From NCBI GenBank assembly GCA_002358575.1, contig DEPD01000173.1, positions 39,337 through 53,911 on the forward strand: a DNA stretch of 14,575 bases. Direction: 5' to 3'. Every line of letters starts with the position of its first letter. Within the stretch, counting starts at the first letter, position 1. Shown one piece after another: positions 1 to 7,409 of the stretch. The stretch comes from Lachnospiraceae bacterium UBA3401 (lineage in GTDB: Bacteria > Bacillota > Clostridia > Lachnospirales > Lachnospiraceae). The notes below the pieces were generated by a model. It saw only the letters and a program-made list of their open reading frames with translations. It ran no database searches and was not told where the DNA came from. A program made the position numbers and the translations under genes.

Positions 1-27
1 ATACGAGGATTAAAAAACGGTGTACTA

Positions 28-165
28 GTAACAATTCAGCCTTTGGATTCCCGTTACAGACATCAAGCCATACATAATCGCTTCGCGATGGTTTGATGCT
101 TCCCAACCACTATGCAACCTTACGGACTTTGCAACGCAGTGCAAAGTCCTAGACTGAATTGTAAC
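28..165 (-). repeat. 138-nt structured intergenic repeat, copy A
   Basis: This begins 5 nt after the stop codon of the nitroreductase gene, reading along the minus strand. It matches the segment at 5500-5637 over 138 nt without gaps, with about 108 identities by eye. Its ends are complementary: 28-39 pairs with 154-165 with one internal mismatch. Inside are two hairpins. One pairs 61-71 with 88-98 (11 bp, one G-U). The other pairs 124-133 with 140-149 (10 bp perfect, 6-nt loop). It has no apparent reading frame. Whether it acts as RNA (3' end protection, termination) or as a mobile palindromic unit is not known from the sequence. Confidence 0.85.
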
Positions 166-170
166 CACAA

Positions 171-713
171 CTATACAAATTTTACTAGCTCATCTATGCT
201 CTTTCTCTTTGGCGCTGCTGGCTCCTCGTCCGCATAACCTACCGCCATAAGCGCAGCTACCTTCTGCCCATCTTCAATTCCAATGATCTCCGCAACTTTT
301 GCCTCATCAAAAATACCAAGAATGACAGCGCCAATTCCCTTATCGTGCGCTGCAAGGCAGAAAGTCTGCGTCGCAAGACCCGCGTCAAACACTTCCCAGC
401 GGTCCTCCTTTGACGTTGTGTAGGAACCGTCCCGCTCAAAACCGCTTCTGCCATGTACTATATTGACTACAACCAACGCTGCACAACCCTTAATAATGTC
501 ACTGTTATGCGCAAAACCAAGCGTTGCCTCATTCGCAATTTTCGCCTTAATGTCCGCATTCTCAACCACCACATATCTTGTTACCTGTGTGTTTTTCCAC
601 GATGGTGCGAAGGACGCAGCAGACACAATTTCCTGCATCACCTCATGCGACACCTGCTCCTCTTTAAATTTTCTGATACTTCTCCTTGTCTCGATACACT
701 TGATTGTTTCCAT
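171..713 (-). CDS. nitroreductase family protein
   Basis: This 180-residue protein has the size and layout of small FMN-dependent nitroreductases, homodimers that use NAD(P)H to reduce nitro compounds, quinones or similar acceptors. Visible signs are the N-terminal RRSIRKF stretch (residues 10-16, FMN phosphate contacts in the family), APSWKN near residues 36-41 (the family's APSxxNxQ flavin-binding region), and DKGIGAVILGIF near 124-135 (the conserved G-x-G segment before the C-terminal strand). The start is ATG with a GAGAGG ribosome site 7 nt upstream. It lies 91 nt downstream of the sufB-like gene with no obvious terminator between them, so read-through from the suf pair is possible. The natural substrate cannot be told. 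The structured repeat copy A follows its stop immediately. Confidence 0.9.
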   Translation of the reverse strand: METIKCIETRRSIRKFKEEQVSHEVMQEIVSAASFAPSWKNTQVTRYVVVENADIKAKIANEATLGFAHNSDIIKGCAALVVVNIVHGRSGFERDGSYTTSKEDRWEVFDAGLATQTFCLAAHDKGIGAVILGIFDEAKVAEIIGIEDGQKVAALMAVGYADEEPAAPKRKSIDELVKFV

Positions 714-804
714 AAAAATACCTCTCTTTCCTTTGTTTTTTTAAATACACTGCTGATAACCTAATTTCCTAACACCTTTTCTCTATATCACCAAACATAC
801 AAAA

Positions 805-1722
805 CTATTTTAAAAAGCCGTTCACTATCTGCTCCTCCGCCTGCGCCTCTGTAAGCCCTAGCGTCATTAATTTAGTCAACTGTTCCCCCGCTATTTTTCC
901 AATTGCCGCCTCATGAATCAGGCTTGCATCAATGTTGTTTGCCGTAATCTCTGGTATTGCACGCACCACTGCATTATCCATAATTATCGCATCGCACTCC
1001 GAATGCCCTGCACACTTGTTATTTCCATTGATATGAGAATAGAATATTTGTTCAGAAAAATCTTTCGCCACAGAACGAGAAATGACATTTGTGCTGGAAT
1101 CCTCGCCGTCCAAATCCACATAAAAATTGGTGGTCGCTCTTTGTTTCCCATGCGTCATAAGTTTTTCCTTAATAACAAGCTGAGCACCCTTTCCAAGCTT
1201 TGCTCTTGTAACTCTATCTGTAGAATCCACACCCCTAATTTGCACTGTATCCATTTCCATATAGCTATTCTCATCCAAATTTACAACCGTCTCTGGATTC
1301 ATGACACGCTCACCAGTTCCTTCACCCGAACCATAATGTTTTTCCACATATTTCACTCTGGAATTTTTGCCGATAAAAAAAGAATGAATCCCGCTGTGTT
1401 CGCTTGCTTGGTCTCCACTGTTGTGAATACCGCATCCCGCCACAATTGTGACATCACAGTCCTCACCAATATGAAAATCATTATACACCAATTCCTTGAG
1501 ACCTGTCTGCGTCATTAAAACAGGGATATGCACACTTTCCTTTTTCGTCCCAGTTTTAATAAAAATATCAATTCCCGGCTTATCTTCTTTAGGAACAATC
1601 TCAATGTGTTCTGTCGAGTGTCTGCCCGCTGACGCTCCATTGGAACGAATATTGTAAGCACCTGTGGGGACTTCATGCAAATCTGCAACTTGCATCAGCA
1701 ATGTTTTCTGAATCTCATCCAT
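805..1722 (-). CDS. sufB: SufB/SufD-family Fe-S cluster assembly scaffold (short form)
   Basis: This is the partner of SufC in building iron-sulfur clusters. From the chosen ATG it has 305 residues, shorter than E. coli SufB (about 495) and SufD (about 420); the N-terminal domain is missing and the beta-helix core and C-terminal helical region are kept. Core signs are NKCAGHSECD (236-244), an IPEITANN segment (257-263) at the place where SufB carries its catalytic cysteine, then IHEAAIGKIAGEQL (269-282) and IVNGFL at the end. No cysteine is present in the IPEI segment; the cysteines are C89, C97, C121-free core positions excepted, C237 and C243. The start at 1722 is chosen over an upstream frame start at 1764 because AGGAGGG lies 7 nt before it and the 8-nt overlap with sufC fits translational coupling. 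SufB versus SufD naming is not decided by sequence alone. Confidence 0.88.
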   Translation of the reverse strand: MDEIQKTLLMQVADLHEVPTGAYNIRSNGASAGRHSTEHIEIVPKEDKPGIDIFIKTGTKKESVHIPVLMTQTGLKELVYNDFHIGEDCDVTIVAGCGIHNSGDQASEHSGIHSFFIGKNSRVKYVEKHYGSGEGTGERVMNPETVVNLDENSYMEMDTVQIRGVDSTDRVTRAKLGKGAQLVIKEKLMTHGKQRATTNFYVDLDGEDSSTNVISRSVAKDFSEQIFYSHINGNNKCAGHSECDAIIMDNAVVRAIPEITANNIDASLIHEAAIGKIAGEQLTKLMTLGLTEAQAEEQIVNGFLK

Positions 1723-2443
1723 GTATACACCCTCCTGCATTATGTCTGCACTCAAGATTACCACTCAACAACCCAGGCAATATCTCATCCTTTGTTCCCA
1801 TATCCTGTATCTCGCCGTTTGCAATTACCACAATTTTATCTGCAATGTCAAGAATACGCTCCTGATGCGAAATAATCACAATATTTCCCTGCGTCTTATC
1901 ATGCATCTTCTCAAATACTTTGATTAAATTCTGAAAACTCCAAAGGTCAATACCAGCCTCCGGCTCATCAAACACAGACAACTTCATCCCCCTGGCAATA
2001 ACCGTGGCAATCTCAATTCGCTTTAACTCTCCGCCAGACAAACTTCCGTTCACTTCTCGATTGATATAATCCCGCGCACAAAGTCCTACCTCCGAAAGAT
2101 ATTTACATGCGCCCTCCACGCTAAGTTTGTCGCCAGCCGCCAGACGAATCAAATCAAGCACTGTAATTCCCTTAAAACGAACTGGTTGTTGAAAGGCAAA
2201 ACTAATGCCCAGATTCGCCCGCTCTGTTATGGACAGTGTCGTAATATCCTGCCCCTCAAAGAAAATCTGCCCCTCTGTTGGCTGTATAATTCCAGCAATC
2301 ATCTTTGCTAGGGTCGATTTACCACCCCCGTTTGGTCCAGTGATTGCCGTAAATCGGTCCTCTATCTTTAAGTCAATATGATTTAATATATCCTTCCCGT
2401 TCTCATCATCAACATGATAGGATATATCTTTTAATTCTAGCAC
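1715..2443 (-). CDS. sufC: SufC-type ABC ATPase for Fe-S cluster assembly
   Basis: This cytosolic ATPase energises the SufB/SufD scaffold. All ABC motifs are intact over 242 residues: Walker A GPNGGGKS (36-43), Q-loop Q85, signature LSGGE (135-139), Walker B with DEPEAGID (159-166; the PEAG form is typical of SufC) and H-loop H193. The start is GTG, preceded by a purine-rich GGAGAGGGGG. The gene overlaps the sufB-like ORF by 8 nt. There is no sufS, sufU, sufD or sufE alongside, so the operon has only two genes. It sits 236 nt downstream of the serine hydrolase gene. I could not find a convincing sigma-A promoter upstream, although the region is AT-rich. Confidence 0.95.
   Translation of the reverse strand: MLELKDISYHVDDENGKDILNHIDLKIEDRFTAITGPNGGGKSTLAKMIAGIIQPTEGQIFFEGQDITTLSITERANLGISFAFQQPVRFKGITVLDLIRLAAGDKLSVEGACKYLSEVGLCARDYINREVNGSLSGGELKRIEIATVIARGMKLSVFDEPEAGIDLWSFQNLIKVFEKMHDKTQGNIVIISHQERILDIADKIVVIANGEIQDMGTKDEILPGLLSGNLECRHNAGGCIHG
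1730..1736 (-). promoter_or_regulatory. ribosome binding site deciding the sufB start
   Basis: AGGAGGG on the minus strand lies 7 nt before the ATG at 1722. It lies inside the 3' end of sufC. It supports the 305-residue start over the upstream alternative. Confidence 0.85.
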
Positions 2444-2679
2444 GCATCCGCGCCCCCTCTCCGCTTCCTTCTCAGATGTTTTATAACGCCTTTTATAATA
2501 TCTTTTGACGCTCTTTCAGTATAACCAATATTTAACAAAAAAGCGACTGTTTTTTCAAATTTTCATATGAATATATTAATTTTTTCTATTCTTTCATTTA
2601 ACCATATCATATAGTGTTCATTTAACACCATCCTTGTGTATTGAGATAACGCAGCAATTGTCTTCTCCTTCCTCTATTT
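2444..2679. other. AT-rich intergenic region upstream of sufC
   Basis: These 236 bases between the serine hydrolase stop and sufC hold no convincing gene. A decamer TTCATTTAAC occurs twice (2593-2602 and 2617-2626, 24 nt apart), and an A/T-only stem flanks GCGACTG near 2540. A promoter for sufCB should lie here, but no pair of -35 and -10 boxes stands out. No intrinsic terminator with a GC-rich stem is visible after the hydrolase gene. Confidence 0.4.
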
Positions 2680-3861
2680 TCACAATGCCGTTGCCAACAC
2701 ATTTCTCATCTTTCTGGTAAGTGCAAATGTACCAGAGTCTTTGAGCTGTAACATCAATAAAAACGTCGTTTCTTTTTCTGGTATATTGGCAAAATAGGGG
2801 CCTAACCATCCATCCCAGCCGTACTCTCCTGCGAAACCATTGATTACCGCAAAGGAAGGATTCGTCAATACACGCATTAAATTACTGTAACTATATCCTG
2901 CAAGATTTTCCCATCCTCGCATCATTCCCTGTTGATACGGCTCAAGATGACACCCCGTCATATACGCAACTGTAGCGGGTGCAAGGTAGGTTCTGCCTTG
3001 ATAGAAACCTCCATTGAGCAGCATCTGTGCAAAATGTTGGTAATCTACAATTGTAGATACAAGCCCTGCCCCACCTGACTCAAAGCATATTTCTGCATCC
3101 ATATGGTTGCAGATGCCAAGATGATTTCCATGATATTCGATCAACCCATCTGTCGTTGCCTCATATACTTTTGTCAGTCGTTCTCTCTTTGAAGCATCCA
3201 ATCGAAAATCAGTATCCATCATATGCAATGGCGCAAAAAACTCTTTTTTCAAAAATTCTCCAAAGGGAACATCAGAAACCACCTCCACAACCGCACCAAG
3301 AATATCAGCACTTGTTCCATAACGCCATCCCTCTCCTGGCTGAAATGCAAGCCGTCCTTGTCCCAGTTTTAACGCTGCTTCCATTGTTGTCATAGGATTA
3401 TCAGAATATAGTCTTTTGTCCAGCTCTTCATAGACAAGTGCTGTATCCCGACTCGCTGGATCTGGGTCACAATTATATACCAATCCTGATGTCATAGACA
3501 AGCAATCCTTCACTGTCACTTGGCGATTGGCAGGCACATCTCCCTCTGGAGTTACCACCCTTATCTTTGCAAAGGTTGGTATATACTTTGATATTGGGTC
3601 CAGCAAATCCAGTACGCCGCGCTCCAACAGAAGCATCACCGCTGCTGATGTGATAGGTTTGGTCATAGAATACAGGCGAAAAATACTATCTCTCCCTATC
3701 TTTTTTCCACCTGCGATATCTGCATACCCCGCCTCAGCATAATATACCTCCTCACCTTTGTGGACCACACACAGATTGCCACCTGCGATTTGACCGGCAT
3801 GAACACTTTCCTGCAACAGTTCTCCCAATCGTTCTAATCGATTCCATTCAATTGTTCTCAT
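2680..3861 (-). CDS. beta-lactamase-fold serine hydrolase (class C / EstB-like)
   Basis: This is a 393-residue member of the beta-lactamase family of penicillin-binding-protein-like hydrolases. The nucleophile motif SMTK is at 65-68, the YxS-type motif is RYGTSADILG (180-189), and a GWDGWLGPYF segment (348-357) sits where the family has its third active-site motif. GRDSIFRLYSMTKPITSAAVMLL around the nucleophile is typical of EstB-type esterases and of the Beta-lactamase Pfam family. No signal peptide or lipobox is seen, so it should be cytoplasmic. Activity could be esterase, peptidase or amidase; a true beta-lactamase role is unlikely. It lies 35 nt after the CmpB-like gene and is probably in one transcript with it and thiN. 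The start is ATG with AAAGG upstream. Confidence 0.9.
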   Translation of the reverse strand: MRTIEWNRLERLGELLQESVHAGQIAGGNLCVVHKGEEVYYAEAGYADIAGGKKIGRDSIFRLYSMTKPITSAAVMLLLERGVLDLLDPISKYIPTFAKIRVVTPEGDVPANRQVTVKDCLSMTSGLVYNCDPDPASRDTALVYEELDKRLYSDNPMTTMEAALKLGQGRLAFQPGEGWRYGTSADILGAVVEVVSDVPFGEFLKKEFFAPLHMMDTDFRLDASKRERLTKVYEATTDGLIEYHGNHLGICNHMDAEICFESGGAGLVSTIVDYQHFAQMLLNGGFYQGRTYLAPATVAYMTGCHLEPYQQGMMRGWENLAGYSYSNLMRVLTNPSFAVINGFAGEYGWDGWLGPYFANIPEKETTFLLMLQLKDSGTFALTRKMRNVLATAL

Positions 3862-3896
3862 AATTTTTTACCTTTCTTTTTGATAACGTCTTAGAT

Positions 3897-4664
3897 TTAC
3901 TCATCATCTGAAAATTCCATAAACTGTGAAAGTGCCTCTTTATGCATCTTTGATACCGCATGTGGGTTTCGTTTCAAAAGAGCATTCATACGCTGATATT
4001 CTTTCTTTCCTGTCTGCAATGCAGAGTTAATTTTTCTTAGACCAGCCTCCGAGCGCTCTTTAATCTCACTTCCATAAAATGCAGAAGCAACTTCAAAATG
4101 TTTCTGCATTCTACGAAATTCCTCGCTGCTCTCCTCAAGGCTCAAAAGCACTTCCTTCAAGTTGAATGCTTCACGAACGCTCTCTGCCATATCAATCGAA
4201 ATGTAAACTGTGAGCAGAAATACAATCACTTCCACAAAATTGCTATTAAATCGCATTGCCAGCCTTTCCACCAGTGTATGTCCATACAAAGTTAAGATTA
4301 CTGAAAAAGCCCCCCACGCCAATGAAGAAGTAACGCAGATATGTCCATTTAAATTAAAACGCTGATTGCTATAATCCCAATAGCGCACATGAAACAATTT
4401 TTCCATCGCCACACCTGTAAAATATTCCAGTATTGTAGCGCTTATCATACCCGCAAAGAACACCCGTACTGCATTTGTCCGAAAAGGCAATGTAAAAACC
4501 AGAACAACAATTGCACCAGAACCATAAATTGGTAGAAATGGACCTCTCATAAACCCTCTGTTGACCCATCTTGCTTTCAATACAGACACATAACAGGTCT
4601 CCCATACCCAGCCCAGAAAACAATAGAAATAAAAAAAGAAAAGCCAAGTTGAAAATGTATACAT
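3897..4664 (-). CDS. CmpB-family integral membrane protein (putative ABC transporter permease)
   Basis: This 255-residue protein resembles the family listed as putative ABC-transporter type IV (ABC_trans_CmpB). The function of that family is not established. The N-terminal part is membrane-embedded: about five hydrophobic segments lie between residues 5 and 160. It contains FLGWVWET (16-23), RWVNRGFMRGPFLPIYGSGA (32-51), and a LEYFTG...RYWDYS...NGHIC (79-110) block that is strongly typical of the family. The last roughly 95 residues are charged and helical (LEESSEEFRRM...), likely a cytoplasmic coiled coil. The ATG at 4664 is preferred to an upstream TTG because it shares one base with the thiN stop (TGATG) and has GGGAGG 10 nt upstream. 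No ABC ATPase is adjacent, so the permease label is only a family name. Confidence 0.85.
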   Translation of the reverse strand: MYTFSTWLFFFYFYCFLGWVWETCYVSVLKARWVNRGFMRGPFLPIYGSGAIVVLVFTLPFRTNAVRVFFAGMISATILEYFTGVAMEKLFHVRYWDYSNQRFNLNGHICVTSSLAWGAFSVILTLYGHTLVERLAMRFNSNFVEVIVFLLTVYISIDMAESVREAFNLKEVLLSLEESSEEFRRMQKHFEVASAFYGSEIKERSEAGLRKINSALQTGKKEYQRMNALLKRNPHAVSKMHKEALSQFMEFSDDE

Positions 4665-5323
4665 CACACAGATTCCTCCCAATTATCCTGTTCTATGCAA
4701 ATTAAAAGCATTCCCCGCTGTACTTCAATTTCCGCAGTCTCACCGATAAATTCATTGCTGACTCCAATTGGAAATTCCTGTCTTACTGTCACAGAATCCA
4801 ACAAATATTTCAAACCGCGCTCACAAACTCCATACGCATCACCCCCAAAAGCAAAGACAGAAATCCGTCTTCCTTTCCTCGCAAAATGATCTGTAAAGCT
4901 TACCTTGGTATCCTTTATCAATGTCAACAGTACATCCTCTCCAGCGATTGTTCCCGTTGCTCCCCGATTTAGCAGATATAAAAGGCACTGAATATTGGCG
5001 AGCGTATGGTCCAATCGTCCGCCAAGCGCCCCATAAAGCGTAAACTGTTTATAACCTGCATTTAGCCCTTCCTTGATTGCTGCAAGCATATCTGTGTCGT
5101 CCTTTTCAACGGGAAGTTTTTTTATCTGAAATGGACCACACAGTTCTTGTGATTCAAGTGAATCCATATCACCCAACACAATATCTGGCAGTATTCCAAT
5201 CTGTTGTAAATATGTCAGTCCACCATCTGCTGCAATACATAAATCTCCTTCTTGCAATGTCATCTGCTTTAATAGTCTCTGTGCATTGCATACGCCTGCA
5301 CCGATTATAATACACTTTTTCAT
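4664..5323 (-). CDS. thiN: thiamine pyrophosphokinase
   Basis: This transfers pyrophosphate from ATP to thiamine to give thiamine diphosphate. The 219-residue length and motifs fit the bacterial/eukaryotic TPK family: AADGG (31-35), GDMDS (51-55), KDDTDM (74-79), GALGGRLDH (98-106), and the C-terminal thiamine-binding part with PIGVSNEF (185-192). It is the first gene of a likely operon with the CmpB-like protein (stop and start share one base) and the serine hydrolase. In many Firmicutes thiN follows rpe and rsgA; here it does not, since a GC-rich palindromic intergenic stretch and a terminator precede it. The start is ATG with only a weak upstream purine stretch (GGAAAGTGGG). Confidence 0.95.
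   Translation of the reverse strand: MKKCIIIGAGVCNAQRLLKQMTLQEGDLCIAADGGLTYLQQIGILPDIVLGDMDSLESQELCGPFQIKKLPVEKDDTDMLAAIKEGLNAGYKQFTLYGALGGRLDHTLANIQCLLYLLNRGATGTIAGEDVLLTLIKDTKVSFTDHFARKGRRISVFAFGGDAYGVCERGLKYLLDSVTVRQEFPIGVSNEFIGETAEIEVQRGMLLICIEQDNWEESV
4675..4680 (-). promoter_or_regulatory. ribosome binding site deciding the CmpB-like start
   Basis: GGGAGG on the minus strand ends 10 nt before the ATG at 4664, inside the 3' end of thiN. Together with the TGATG stop-start overlap it argues for translational coupling and against the upstream TTG. Confidence 0.75.
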
Positions 5324-5338
5324 GCCATTCTATCCCAC

Positions 5339-5450
5339 TTTCCTCTGCATCAGGTCTGCGTAATTGAGTAGGGGAAGTCCCATCTTTCCTACTCGCCGCG
5401 CCGCCGGTACGCCATGCAATGGCATATTTCCTCTGCATCGGCGTGCGCAT
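5339..5450. repeat. GC-rich intergenic segment with direct and inverted repeats
   Basis: The 13-mer TTTCCTCTGCATC occurs at 5339-5351 and 5427-5439, framing an 88-nt unit that is clearly more GC-rich than its surroundings. Inside are a hairpin GAGTAGG (5366-5372) with CCTACTC (5388-5394) and a GCCAT-GCA-ATGGC hairpin (5411-5423). The repeat bounds suggest a small dispersed intergenic element between the terminator and thiN. Minus-strand translation of this segment gives an open frame from 5450 that then runs out of frame into thiN; I do not regard it as a gene. No clear promoter for thiN was recognised here. Confidence 0.5.
5366..5394. repeat. GAGTAGG...CCTACTC palindrome, copy 1
   Basis: This 29-nt palindromic unit has 7-bp arms extended by G-U pairs. 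It has the same length and much the same sequence as the core of the hairpin at 11990-12030: arms nearly identical, loop related. It probably belongs to a dispersed family. Confidence 0.6.
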
Positions 5451-5451
5451 A

Positions 5452-5487
5452 AAAAGTTCGCCAAAGCTAAGCCTCTGGCGAACTTTT
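5452..5487 (-). terminator. intrinsic terminator of the binding protein-chemoreceptor operon
   Basis: AAAAGTTCGCCA (5452-5463) pairs perfectly with TGGCGAACTTTT (5476-5487) around a 12-nt loop. On the minus strand the stem is followed by a run of T (complement of 5451-5455), so it should end transcripts of the chemoreceptor gene, 176 nt after its stop and after repeat copy B. The plus-strand side also has GTTTT after it, so it may work both ways. The loop and 3' arm (5465-5480) resemble the first part of repeat copy B (5506-5520). Confidence 0.8.
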
Positions 5488-5499
5488 GTTTTGAAATTT

Positions 5500-5637
5500 G
5501 TAGCAGTTAAGCCTTTGGCTTCCTGTTACAAGTATCAAGCCATGCAAAATCGCTTTGCGATGGCTTGATGTATCTCAGCCACAATGTTTTCTCACGAACT
5601 TTGCAGTATGGTGCAAAGTCCTAGACCGAACTGTAAC
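5500..5637 (-). repeat. 138-nt structured intergenic repeat, copy B
   Basis: This has the same length and orientation as copy A at 28-165, and starts 26 nt after the chemoreceptor stop codon. The closing stem pairs 5500-5511 with 5626-5637 (imperfect). One inner hairpin pairs ATCAAGCCAT (5534-5543) with ATGGCTTGAT (5560-5569) perfectly. The other pairs 5596-5605 with 5612-5621, with one mismatch. Compared with copy A, the loop at 5606-5611 is almost fully changed while its stem is kept. In the closing stem an A-U pair of copy A is a G-C pair here. These are signs of selection on base pairing. Confidence 0.85.
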
Positions 5638-5663
5638 TAGAATTTCTACCTTATTTTTCCGCA

Positions 5664-7397
5664 TCAAAAGCTCTTAAATATATCTGTCTCTCTCTGAAGC
5701 GCTGCTGCAATCTGCTGATTCTCATCCATTCTGTTACTGATATTTTCCATATCAGTAACAAGAATTTGCGTGCTCTCTGCTGCACCTGTAACGCCTTTTG
5801 CTCCCTCTTCAATCGCGTCTGTAATTGTCTCAATCGAAGATGCAATCTCATCTACTGCGCGTTTGAGATCGTCTGTCTTTGCTGTAAACTCATTCATAAC
5901 ACCCTCTATATAAGTGGCGTTGTCTCTGTATTGCTCACCACTGCTCACGAAGTTTTCAAATTCTGGCAAAATAGAATCCGTCATATATTCCACAAGATTA
6001 TTAGAATGCCCGGCGAGATTATGTACAGCGTTGATCACCACACTATTAATCTCCTGAATACGATTTGCCGTCTGACGGCTTGAAGATGCAAGCTGCCTAA
6101 TTTCGTCTGCAACAACAGCGAATCCCTTTCCTGCCTCTCCTGCGCGTGCTGCCTCAATCGAAGCATTCAGCGCGAGAAGATTTGTCTGGCTTGAAATCTT
6201 CAAAATATCATTCGTCAAACCATTGACTTGCTCTACACTCTTGCTATCCTCAATCGCCTGGTTCAGCACCTCAAGAATCTCCTGTACCTTTGTGCTTGTC
6301 TCCTTCATATTTGTTCTTGCATCCAATTCCATCTTGTCCGCATTTTCTTTCATTTTCTTGGAATAATCATTGATGCTGCTGCACTTATCCGCAATCATCT
6401 CAACCTCACTGCGCACAGAATCTGCATTTTGGTTTATAATTGTAGCAGAATGTCCAACCTCCTGCATGGTAGCAGAAAGCTCTTCTGTGACTGCCGATAA
6501 ATCCGACGCGCTGTCGTTTGATGTTCTCACGCTCTGTTGCACTTCACTGACAACCTCTTCTAATTTCCGCGAATTTTCGATAATCATTTTCATGATGCTC
6601 TGCAGTTTTCCCATAAATGTATTGATACCATTTCCCAAATCTGCAATTTCATCATTGGACAAAATACTAATACGCTTTGTCAAATCTCCTTGACTCTGGT
6701 CAATTCCATTGATAATATCATTGATTTCATGATTCGCAATAATCAGCTTTCTAATGATTAAAATAAATACGCTGTACAGAGTAATTACAAATGCAATTAC
6801 ACTCAAAACGACAATAAGCGTATTTTTGAATACAGCCCTATTATACTCTGCTGTCAGAACATTACTCGCCTGCATAGCACTCTCCTGTGCACGCTCCATC
6901 ATACCTTCCACCTGACGCTGCATTTCATCACTACACTGCTTAATAGTTCCATTTGCAAGGACAAATGCCTTTTCTTTTTCAGCATTACCACTAAATGCCA
7001 TCAAATTAGCAATCTCATATTTCATCGTATCATAATTGGATAGTATGGTGTTATAGGCTGTTGCGTCTTCCTCATCCAGACTATTCTTGTACTCCATAAG
7101 ATATTGGTCAAGAACTTCTTGCTCTGCCCGCACCTCAGCCACCATGGCAATTAAAGTGTCCAAATCCGTGGCAATAATGTGTGAAAGCGCTTTTTTATGA
7201 ATTTCTTGCAACTCTTTTTCAATATTGCTGAGATGCGAAATATTAACCATATGTTCATCTGCAATTGTCACAGCAGTCATATTTACTTTTTTCAAATTGC
7301 TAATTGCGGCGATATTTGAAAAAACCGCAAGTGCTCCAAGAATAAAAACCGGAACTAAAATGACTATTGTTATACTTAAGCGTTTCTTACCGTTCAT
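5664..7397 (-). CDS. methyl-accepting chemotaxis protein
   Basis: This is a 577-residue transmembrane chemoreceptor. TM1 covers about 8-32. It is followed by an extracytoplasmic helical ligand-binding region of about 160 residues of the four-helix-bundle (4HB_MCP) kind. TM2 covers about 193-218, a HAMP domain about 218-270, and a long cytoplasmic signalling hairpin follows. The highly conserved tip, with LNASIEAARAGEAGKGFAVVADEIRQLA, spans 409-437 and contacts CheA/CheW in the family. The start has AGGAGGG (7404-7410) that overlaps the stop codon of the binding-protein gene; the gap is only 12 nt, so the two genes are almost certainly co-transcribed and coupled. The likely reading is that the receptor senses its ligand through, or together with, that lipoprotein. 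No CheW-binding pentapeptide was recognised at the C-terminus. Confidence 0.95.
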   Translation of the reverse strand: MNGKKRLSITIVILVPVFILGALAVFSNIAAISNLKKVNMTAVTIADEHMVNISHLSNIEKELQEIHKKALSHIIATDLDTLIAMVAEVRAEQEVLDQYLMEYKNSLDEEDATAYNTILSNYDTMKYEIANLMAFSGNAEKEKAFVLANGTIKQCSDEMQRQVEGMMERAQESAMQASNVLTAEYNRAVFKNTLIVVLSVIAFVITLYSVFILIIRKLIIANHEINDIINGIDQSQGDLTKRISILSNDEIADLGNGINTFMGKLQSIMKMIIENSRKLEEVVSEVQQSVRTSNDSASDLSAVTEELSATMQEVGHSATIINQNADSVRSEVEMIADKCSSINDYSKKMKENADKMELDARTNMKETSTKVQEILEVLNQAIEDSKSVEQVNGLTNDILKISSQTNLLALNASIEAARAGEAGKGFAVVADEIRQLASSSRQTANRIQEINSVVINAVHNLAGHSNNLVEYMTDSILPEFENFVSSGEQYRDNATYIEGVMNEFTAKTDDLKRAVDEIASSIETITDAIEEGAKGVTGAAESTQILVTDMENISNRMDENQQIAAALQRETDIFKSF

Positions 7398-7409
7398 TTT
7401 GTTCCCTCC

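Noticed and set aside
28..165. The 138-nt repeats as CRISPR or tRNA-like genes
   Set aside because: There is no regular repeat-spacer order, the copies are over 5 kb apart, and the fold lacks the cloverleaf features (anticodon arm, TTCRA loop).
453..764. Plus-strand frames of about 100 codons opposite the nitroreductase gene
   Set aside because: They are opposite-strand shadows of a well-supported gene and have no ribosome site.
2525..2560. AAAAAA/TTTTTT stem around GCGACTG as a terminator of the hydrolase operon
   Set aside because: The stem has only A-T pairs and would be unstable; it lacks the GC-rich stem of an intrinsic terminator.
2618..2809. Minus-strand frame of 63 codons overlapping the end of the serine hydrolase gene, ending in a 21-codon stretch after the hydrolase stop
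   Set aside because: Most of it is the other frame of the hydrolase gene, and the remaining part has only a GTG start overlapping the stop. A frameshifted C-terminal extension of the hydrolase is conceivable, but nothing in the sequence supports it.
5169..5450. Minus-strand 93-codon frame running through the GC-rich segment into thiN
   Set aside because: Two thirds of it is the wrong frame of thiN, and the upstream part consists of repeats and hairpins. There is no ribosome site before the ATG at 5450.
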